This document shows, piece after piece, positions 56,244 through 64,000 of a stretch of DNA of 64,000 nt. Every line of letters starts with the position of its first letter. Position 1 is the stretch's first letter. The DNA comes from Gnetum montanum (lineage: Eukaryota > Streptophyta > Gnetopsida > Gnetales > Gnetaceae). The translations under genes were made by a program, and so were the position numbers. Location of the stretch: contig MNCI01011128.1 in the NCBI GenBank assembly GCA_015680685.1, positions 432,837 through 496,836 on the forward strand, in the 5' to 3' direction. The notes beneath the pieces were generated by a model that saw only the letters and a list, made by a program, of their open reading frames with translations, did no database searches and was not told the origin of the DNA.

Positions 56244-58190
56244 TGTACTGTCCGAAATCGTCAGCGTAAGGCTGGAGGAAAAATGAACACTAAAAGATCT
56301 CCGGAGAGATACAGCTGACCCTACCTTCGCGTGAGGGCAAGCTAGAAAAATGAAGACAGAGTGCCTTGGATGGTCTGCATGCAAATCAACAAGAACTTCC
56401 CCGAGCATAAGCTATGGCTTGTGCTAGGGTTATCATAACAAACGTAACACAAATATGTAAATGGAGCATAGATGTAACGTAGAATGGAACAGAATGATGC
56501 AAATGTAAAACAATGGACCAGAATAATGTAAACAGCGTAATGAACCAAAATAATGTAAACAGTGTAATGAACAAGAATAATGTAAATAGCGTAACGAACC
56601 AGAATAATGTAAACAACGTAATGGAAGGTAAAAGGCTGTATTGTATTGATTTAGAGAATAAAGTGCACCAGTCAAAATGTAGCTACGTGTGTAGATGGTA
56701 GGTCAAGCATCAAGCCCCGGGATGAAGGATGAAGAATTTGCAAATGCTCAAGTGCTAGGGATCACGTGCGCTCGAGCATCCAAGGTTGCCAGTCAATGTT
56801 CTTTAGGTCATCCTTTTTGCAAAATTGTCAACACCATTTATGTCAATGAACAGGGTATTTATACATTTTGCTAGGCTCGAAAGTAGGATTCATCAATGAG
56901 TTCAATGGCTGTGAGATGAGAGAAAAACAGATCGCGTGACAGGTGTACATGGGCAGACTATGTTCTAGACCGGATACACTGTATCTTGCAATCTGTTTTA
57001 GCTTGTGCAAGCTGGCTTACGCTCATAGAAGCATGTACAATCTATAGTGTAAGAGCTTAACCAGCTTAAAAAATGTTACAAATTTACAATAAAGTAATAA
57101 TGTACAACAAGAGATCTTGATTCCGTCTAGCTTGGAATTTCTGAATCTGTGGATTGACTACTGCTGAAAGTGTTTTTGCTTTTCCAGGGTTGCCAGCATG
57201 CGTTGATCTTGTCTCGGCGTGCCCTTAGCATGTGTCTGAAGTGCTTTTGCTCGATCGTGACCAGTGCTCACGCTAGACTCCCGTTGTCAGCGTGACCTCA
57301 GCGTCACCTCAGCGTGCATGACCAAAAATGATGCATTTTGTGTCAAAATTCCACCTTTAAGACCTATTTTTGAAGTGTAACTGCTACCTGACCTTGAGGA
57401 CGTCCTGCATGTTTAATTTGAGCCTATATGTGCTTGGATTTAGGCCACTTTTAGCAGCTCACGCTGTCAGTGTGACCTCAATGTGACCTAGGCTTGAGCA
57501 AGCTAAGATGGTACATTTCACACCAAATATTGATCTTTAAGACCTATCTTTCAAGTGTAGCTGCTACCTAACATTAGGGACAAACTGCATGCTAAGTCTA
57601 AGCCTGTTTGTGCCTTGATCCAGGTCATTTTGGGCAACTCACACTAGGCTCATGCTGTCAGCGTGAGCTGGGCGTGACTCCAGCGTGACCTCAGCATGAG
57701 TGCTGAAAATTGTGTATTTTCGGGCCTGAAATCAAAATTATGAGGGCTGGGACCTAGATAAATCATTAGTGGACCTTGAGGGGGCCTTGTACCCTCAAAA
57801 TCATGCCATTTTAACACTATTTTGGGGCTCTTTTGGGTTACTCATGCTGGACTCACGCTGGACTCATGTTGCCAGCGTGACCTCAGCGTTAGTAGCAAGA
57901 TTTGTGTGATTTTGACTTGAAATCTTGGATTTTGGATGCTGAAACTTGGAGCAATCATTAGTGGACCCTAAGGGGGTCTTGCCCATTCAAATTAGGACCA
58001 TTTTGACTTGATTCAGAAGCTATCAGGGTTGGTCACGTTGAGGGCAAGCTAGCTCGATAGCATGAGCAAGCTGGCTTGAACAAGCTGGGCATGAGTTCCA
58101 CACCTTAGTCAAGTTTTGCCTCTTAAATGCCAAAAAGGGTTTGAGACATTCTTGTTTCAAAGTGTTAAGCTGAAATTTTGTGGTGTTTCA
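56244..58190 (-). repeat. 5' LTR of T1
   Basis: TATA-like box rc TATAAATA at 56856-56863. Four units of the 27-bp repeat at 56515-56623, against two in the other LTR. U3 with AGCGTGA words at about 57250-57310, 57455-57490, 57640-57700 and 57845-57890. Ends fixed by the PBS on one side and the target duplication on the other. Confidence 0.9.
56515..56623. repeat. 27-bp tandem repeat in T1 5' LTR
   Basis: Four units of the type AACCAGAATAATGTAAACAG plus CGTAATG. The other LTR has two units (37148-37201). Confidence 0.85.
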
Positions 58191-58195
58191 ACCCT
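58191..58195 (+). repeat. T1 target site duplication, right
   Basis: ACCCT, matching 36870-36874. Confidence 0.85.
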
Positions 58196-60099
58196 TACCA
58201 GTTTTTCTCTTAACTCTTGGATGCTCTCCTCAAGAATGTTCTTCTATTTTTCAATTGTGGTCAACCTTGAATCTTTAGTGGCGAGCTATATATTTTCTTC
58301 CTGAGTGGAAGTTAATGCATTTTTGTAAGTGTGGGACTGTGCTTCAGTAGTAGAGGCATTCCAAACCACTTTCTTTTTTCCTTTCTTAGCAGCTCTATTT
58401 TCTTCAATTAGCTTGACCAACTGCTCTGTCCTAAACTGTTCCAGCTAGTTAGATGCAACAAAATGGGCAGGATCCCATCATTGAGCTCTCAAGGCAACTA
58501 GCTCTTATTGTAACCTTTGCACTTCTACTTTTGTATTCTTTACCTTAACTTCAGCCATAATAAGCTTCCCTTTAGTGGCTATGAGGTTTGACTGTGCTGT
58601 AGTGACATCACTAGGGATGTCAAACAGGGTGTTCATCACATGCCCTATCTATAGCAAGCAATCTAATACATCCTCATGCCCCGTAGGAGTCATCGAAGTC
58701 CCAGTTAGCATCTGTGCATCTCTGGTCCCAATAAGATCTACTAGGGGTATAATAGGCACATTAAATGATTCTTTGATGTGATCTATAATCACTTCTACTA
58801 TGCCTATCGCATCCTAATGCTACATTACCACAACTATGGCACCTTCTCTAATTTCAAGCATCACTTGAAAGGATGCAACATTTCCAAAGATTTTCTTAGA
58901 CCACTAGGATTCTCCTCTTAATTGTAATGAGATCTCTCCCCTTTTTGGATTGGCTAAAATAGTGGTTTGTATGGCATTATCGATTACTCTGAAGAGATTA
59001 AATTCATCTCTACATCCCTAACCGATAGCCTCTACGATTTTCTATACATGGCTCATTAAGGGCCTGTAATCTTATGGTGATAGTGGTGGTGGGGCTTGTG
59101 CTTCTTAGCACTATTCAGGCTCATGTTATACTCCTACTTCTGGCTTTACTTCCTTCTCCAGTTCTTTCTCTTCACCAAGATCTTTTCTTGGTGCCGCAAG
59201 TTTGAGAAGTTTGGCAAAGGAAGTATTCTAAGCCTTCTTGACTATATCATTCATATATCCCATGATTCCAAGATGTTTACATAGCCTCCTAATTAGACAT
59301 GGGAATGGGAGTGTTGGTTTCCCTACCTTTTTCTCCTTGAACCACCTCTAAATTTCAGTGAAGTAGAATTGGGAAAGATTGGCCACATATTTTCCCATTA
59401 AGATAGCACTTCCTCTAGCTGCATATGTTGAGATTCAATTGATCCCTTTGGTGGGAAACAAATGGTATGTATTGATCTTGAAATAGGTCCTCTCTTCCAA
59501 AGTCAGTTCATTATATGTTTTGTCTTCTTTGTCATATGCTCATTTTAGCCATAGTTTTTTACTGTTAGGTTCAAATCTGGTGGATAGATGGGCTACCTTA
59601 TCCCCTTCGTTTCGTAGATTAAGAGTTGCTGCATTTTCCTTGACAAAGAAAGAAACATTAACTCCATAGACATTTATAGTGGTGCCTTCATCTTTGTTAT
59701 GCCAAAATGGTAGGTCTCACCAAGGTGTCATTCACCACTATCTAAAAGAATAGGCCACATGGGTGATGCCTGAAGTTGCATCTCAACCGCTTCTAGGGAA
59801 AACTTCATAAATGGGTTGAAATTCATCTTCACAATGACCATGTTCAACATGGACTTTTCTTGGATGGCCTCAAGACATTCAAGAGGCAATGTGAGACGTT
59901 GCCCCTGCATAGGAGCTAGTGGTTATGTGGCCTCTCCTTAGACCAACTGTCCAGTAGTAGGGGCCTCTTGATGAATGTTGAAAGATTGGGCTTCTTGCTC
60001 CTCATGTTTGGATAGCTCACCTTGTTATCCCCTACCACCTTGCAAACGTTTGGATGCTCTCTGTGAAGGTTCTCCTTGTGCAACTCTTTTTGGGACCAT
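58196..60099 (-). pseudogene. E3 3' ORF, N-terminal part
   Basis: It starts at ATG 60099 (MVPKRVAQGEPSQRASKRL). Conserved blocks shared with E1 include MNFNPFMKFSLEAVEMQLQ near 59820 and the coiled-coil segment SNLIATKGKLIMAEVKVKN at about 58560-58600, followed by ELREKLVR at the T1 junction. With 36041-36869 the gene spans 2733 bp, close to 2690 bp in E1. Many stops and frameshifts. No known function. Confidence 0.65.
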
Positions 60100-60645
60100 T
60101 TGCAATCAAGCAAAAATCAAGTGTTACTAAGGTTGTATTCTTTATTATTAATCAGTTGATACCTTACTCGTTACCTTAGCTCATTAAGTTCTTAGTTCAT
60201 ATGATTGTAGAGTTAGAAACATTTTCAAGAAAAATCACCAAAAAGTGTTTATCTCCTCATATGACATTACACAGTTGATTTCTTTTTTCTTATGTGTGGC
60301 TTGTTATGATGGTTGTGGTCCCTTGGGTGAAAAAATTAAGGTTCTTGGCATTAATACGATTGATTATTCATGATAACACATAAATTTTTTAACACTCTTA
60401 TCCTTATAATACCTTCTAGGAAATAGCAAATTATCATCAATTGGAACAAGTTTTCCATGCAAGCATCCACCCACGACTAACTTAAACACCCCAGGTTTAG
60501 ATAGGTACAAACGACATGGAAATTGGAGTAGTAGAGAACCAAATATTGCAAGTGGAAAGTGGTTGCACAGATCTCTAAGTTGCAACAAAAAATTTGAACT
60601 CCCCTAGCAGCAAATGATGAGAATGAAGTTTGGGCACCCAGGAAT

Positions 60646-60722
60646 CATATATATAGGCTTTGTGAGACCCAATATTGGGTATCCGATGTCACATCCCACT
60701 CGATATCAAGTACTCGATATCG
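60646..60722 (-). promoter_or_regulatory. Internal promoter-like module upstream of E3 3' ORF
   Basis: On the minus strand: CTCGATATCGAG, CTTGATATCGAG, GGATACCC and CCAATATTGGG, then CCTATATATATG (TATA-like, 60646-60657). It matches the E1 module at 4923-4990 in order and in distance to the ATG (60099). Two full GATATC dyads are better preserved here than in E1. Confidence 0.55.
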
Positions 60723-61029
60723 AGGTCCATGAATAAGCAGTAAGTGGGGCAATTGAGTATGGAAAATAAAGCTTTGGGATTGGTTGGAAGCTTTGAAGGT
60801 AGGTCCATTATTCTGGGTAAGTAGGAAATCATATAGAGGCACTAGAAGTGGTTGAAGGTGGAGTTATCGATGTGAAAAGCACTAGAATGAGCAAGAAAAA
60901 GGGCATTGAGATTGAGGTTGTGGACAAATCAAGCTACATAAGAAGGAAAACAACAAAATGTAGCAATTAAGTGCTTGGAAGGTTAAGAATGTGGTTGTGT
61001 CAAACAAGTACAAGTTACAAAAGTTACAC

Positions 61030-61075
61030 AAGTGGATCCTCAAAAGCAAGCTCTAGCCTATGATTCCCTTGTATA
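61030..61075 (-). other. Conserved non-coding motif, E3 copy
   Basis: On the minus strand AAGGGAATCATAGGCTAGAGC, then GAGGATCCACTTG. It is more diverged than in P1. Confidence 0.5.
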
Positions 61076-62599
61076 ACCACACCTAAAAATGTCCATAGGC
61101 ACTAAAGGGGTTGAATGCAATGCCTACTTGTGCAACAAAACACACATGTTAAAACCACCAATTTGAGATAATAACTCTATGTTACACAAAACCACAAGTT
61201 ATGATCACTCGGACAATGAGATGAGATGAATTGTAAAAAGGATTGTAGAAATTAGGACATTAGGTGTCTTACCATGAACACAATGAAACCTTGTGTGTTA
61301 TTAATGGTTAAATAATCATGAGTCCTTCTTCCAAGATTCAAACCAAGTCCACACCACATTGTAGTGACATTGCATCGTTTCATCACATCAGCGGACAACC
61401 ATAAGACTATCATAGTTGCGAGTAACATCACTTGGCATTTTGTCCAAGGGAGGAGCTTTATTATGGCACATATTTTTCTTTTTTTGGTTCTGAGAAGCTA
61501 CCAACCTTTAGACATGGGTACATGTATTTCCAATGGGATGTGCAAAAGTTTATTCAGTGCCATTTTAAGTTACTCTTACTCCCATTTTTTGTTAGATCTA
61601 CAAGGATATCATTACACCCTCACCAACATGGTAGAACATACAGAAGTGGCCAAAGAGAATCCACAAATCCCCTTGATGTCACACCCTTCACATTCCACCT
61701 TAGCTCTACACTCTTCTGCCTAGACACAATGATTATAGATTTATTATTAGGTTGGATGATGGAAAAGAATATCATTATGAATAGGTTAAGAACCTCTTAT
61801 TAATGGAATGAGTGGATGGATGACATGGTCTCAATGTCTGAATAATCAGTCCCTTATGACCTGACAACATAGAAAAATCCTCGCCTCCATGGGCTACATG
61901 ATCATCTTATTCACAAGCAAGATTACACAATAAGAAAAATGAAAACAAAAAATATAAAAAATTTGAAGAAATAGGAACAATTGTTTCAAGAAATAGGAAA
62001 ATAACAACAAATTGTAAAACAAAAAGATGAAAAACACTTAAGAATCCTAAAGCTTAGAATGAGGGGTAACCCCCACAACTAAACATTTGGCTATGACAAG
62101 GACTAATAAGTGGATAAATAGGATCCATGAATGTATGAAACATTGGTAACCATGCATGCCCTAGCCACTAGGTATCGGTTGGTGGTGTGGTGGCTGGGTA
62201 GAAAAATTGTTGGTCACACACTTGATTGTTACATTTATGATGGGTCAGGGTATGAGGTGTGTTAATGTTATGGATTTCTAGCCCACAATTGCACCCTTGA
62301 TCATGATATGGTATGCATGGATTTTTTGTCTTCCCACACTATTAGATTTATTGTTTGGATTTGGGATTGAAGTAGTGATGGATGGTGGTCCTTGTGTAGG
62401 ATCAAAGGACGTCAGTTATGAAAAGGAAGGTGGTGCACTAGATTAGCATTGTGCTAGTTTGGATGATGTGGTGGGTCCATGCATGGTTTGCTTCGGATTA
62501 TAGCCTTTCCTCTAGAAGGGATGTTTCGTACATTGCAGTTGAGACCCACTGGTGTCAACATGTTTATGCACATTTGCAGCACAAGTGGCATTCATTTGT

Positions 62600-63200
62600 T
62601 GATATTGTGATGTCAAACCTTCTTGTGTTGCTGGTGATGGCATATAATGAGGTGGAGTATGAGAATATCAAAGGTAGGATGGATGGTAACAAGCACGAGG
62701 TGGTGATCCCTCTAAAGATGTCATGGGTTGATGGTACTTGGGAGAGTGGTAGTGGTGATTTGAAGTAGAGGATGTAGAACTAGTTGGAGAAATAGGATGT
62801 TAAACATAATATCCATGCAGTTTTGGTATATGGGGCTAATTTGGTGGTGGAATCCCCCATGACTATGGTTATTGCCACTGTAGTTGATGACCATGTTAAG
62901 TCTAGTAATAAGTCCCCCTAGGATGGTATGATCGGTTGTGGAACTATCTATAATTACCTTATGGGAGAGGAAATCTCCCGAGCATGTGCTTTTGCACAAA
63001 CTTCGGATTTAAGGCACCTACCCAATACTCCTATAGATGCAACAAGACTAGGCAATGGCCCTTCAAATGGTCATATATGCAAATGTTATATCCTTTATCT
63101 TTGTCTATGGTTGAGTCTATAGCCTAACTTTCTTTAGCCATTTTTCCCATTTGCCAAAAAGTGTTCCTAGTTGTTTCTTGGTTCTATATCCTTTGTTTAT
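62600..63200 (-). pseudogene. gag: E3 gag C-terminal remnant
   Basis: It matches the distal gag of E1 (7700-8180) in order, for example the stretch around GATGTTAAACATAATATCCATG near 62797 against E1 near 7872. No open frame remains. It ends at the LTR at 63201. Confidence 0.5.
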
Positions 63201-64000
63201 TGATGAGCGGCTAGGTACCCCTACGCCAAACCATACGAATACGAGCGTTCACGCATGATCCGATCGAACTCCGCGGACAGGCTAGTTGTGGTATCTAGAC
63301 AGTTACACGTTGATCGCAGTTTACTGTCTTCCCACCTGGACTAGTATTTGCTTTATCACGTATGGTTTAGTCTAGAGTGAGGCGTATGATGTGATCCTAA
63401 ATTAATGCTACTCCTAGAGACAATGGAAGATAATATTAATTAAACTAATGAGCAATAGGAAATGAAGTATAAGCTAGCCTAAGTGCGATGAGTATCCGTT
63501 CCTTAATCATCTGTACACATCTTGGACCTCGTGCATGACTACTACTGGGATTACCAAGCGTAGATCCTAGGTACGCTACTGGGTTGCCAAGTAGTCACAC
63601 TTAAATGCTCGTGATTAAGTCATACTCATTCTACATTTAACAACAGGAATAGTAAATGATGATAAATAAATATTAACTAAGAAAGCAATAAATAACAAAA
63701 ACAATTAACAATTAAATTAAACAATTAAACTAAGTGAATGCTGCAATGATGAAGTAATCTCGATCTTTATTGTCGATCATGTGCATGTCCAAGTACATCA
63801 CACTCGAATAAAGGTGTCGTACAATTACAAGCATCACACTGCGGGCATGCACTCAGAAAATATTCTAACTTCTACCGAAACAAAATGCAAGAGTCTAGCT
63901 ACAAATGACAAAAAGATGCCTAAATGAGGTGGAGGGCCCTCTCATTTATAGGCCAGGATAGGTGGCTATGTAAACGGGGCCCCGTCGACGCAGGAAGGCT
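63201..64000 (-). repeat. LTR of a further Athila-like element, cut by the window
   Basis: It begins TGATGAGCGGCTAGGTACCCC at 63201. TATA-like box at 63944-63950 (rc TATAAAT). AATAAAG context near 63760-63810. No PBS lies to its left, so it is the 3' LTR of an element continuing beyond 64000, or a solo LTR. It keeps more CpG sites (CATACGAATACGAGCG) than the E1 LTRs and looks younger. Confidence 0.85.

Larger units (their letters stand above)
36875..58190 (-). mobile_element. T1: Tat-like Ty3/gypsy element of about 21.3 kb
   Basis: LTRs of 1882 bp (36875-38756) and 1947 bp (56244-58190) both begin TGTACTGTCC and end GGTGTTTCA on the plus strand. Target duplication ACCCT. The coding strand is minus: PBS 56221-56238, gag 55683 down, protease 52.6-52.1 kb, RT, RNase H, a second archaeal-type RNase H and integrase (43.4-39.94 kb), then PPT 38757-38775. 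The second RNase H marks the Tat lineage. Between protease and RT lie about 8.4 kb (43.6-51.95 kb) that are not pol, including a spliced-looking gene on the plus strand. T1 is the youngest datable insertion in E3. Its LTRs differ at roughly one base in ten in the stretches I compared. Confidence 0.88.
60100..62500 (-). other. E3 non-coding stretch
   Basis: Apart from the promoter-like module and the conserved motif no gene is supported. It follows the E1 stretch 4388-7000 segment by segment, including an A-rich run (61920-62050) and the PPT-like site at 62063-62081. Protease motifs are not readable in the expected place (62280-62500), so that domain is probably deleted. Confidence 0.5.
34964..63200 (-). 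mobile_element. E3: pol-less Athila-like element, split by T1
   Basis: 3' LTR 34964-35853, PPT, 3' ORF (36041-36869 continuing at 58196-60099), internal promoter-like module (60646-60722), conserved motif (61030-61075) and gag remnants up to 63200, where another LTR begins. Pol is absent and the protease core appears lost too. It is inserted in E2 RT (left flank ..CTCAGGGT). Its 5' LTR and right flank are not in view. T1 lies within its 3' ORF. Confidence 0.8.

Noticed and set aside
56513-56701. ORF with repeated QNNVNSVMN units
   Set aside because: It is the translation of the 27-bp tandem repeat in the T1 LTR, not a protein.

Overview
This window looks like intergenic DNA from a large-genome seed plant. 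A gymnosperm such as a conifer is my best guess, but nothing here proves it. It is AT-rich and holds no intact host gene. Almost all of it is Ty3/gypsy LTR retrotransposons nested inside one another and broken by stops and indels. Two lineages are present. The first is Athila-like: the gag core is of Athila type, the PBS resembles the tRNA-Asp 3' end, LTRs are about 0.8-0.9 kb, and the conserved LTR terminus reads TGATGAGTGG..GGTACCCC. The second is Tat-like: LTRs are about 1.9 kb, and a second, archaeal-type RNase H sits between RNase H and integrase.

Layout. 1-76: edge of a minus-strand LTR. 77-585 and 11068-12248: the two halves of an old minus-strand Athila-like element (E0). They are split by E1 (586-11067), a minus-strand element with gag, protease and a large 3' ORF but no RT, RNase H or integrase. 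12249-17883: non-TE or very old sequence with a GC-richer island (about 14.95-15.6 kb) that may be a host gene remnant. 17884-19453: two Athila-like LTRs head to head, forming a palindrome of about 1.57 kb. 18663-28495: P1, plus strand, the only Athila-like copy with a nearly complete pol. Its 3' LTR (27673-28495) is followed at once by the PBS and body of P2 (28496-about 32395), which has lost pol. About 32396-34963: E2, a minus-strand pol fragment. It was hit by E3 (34964-63200), another pol-less minus-strand copy with the 3' ORF. E3's 3' ORF was split by T1 (36875-58190), a Tat-like element of about 21.3 kb with a 5-bp target duplication, ACCCT. T1 carries on the opposite strand (44.36-48.06 kb) a multi-exon accessory gene whose intron phases still fit. 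63201-64000: the LTR of a further element inserted in E3 gag.

How the parts relate. P1 encodes the polymerase and integrase functions but lacks the 3' ORF. E1 and E3 have the 3' ORF, and E1 also keeps gag and protease, but both lack pol. This fits an autonomous/non-autonomous relationship. The strongest candidate for something new is a second promoter-like module inside E1 and E3. About 540-550 bp upstream of the 3' ORF start, each has a GATATC-type dyad array followed by a TATA box, the same arrangement as in U3 of the LTRs. The second candidate is the antisense spliced gene in T1, whose protein plan (N-terminal domain, then coiled coil) recalls the 3' ORF of the Athila-like elements.

All alignments were done by eye. 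Element ends marked approximate may be off by tens of bases. I saw no tRNA, rRNA or CRISPR.
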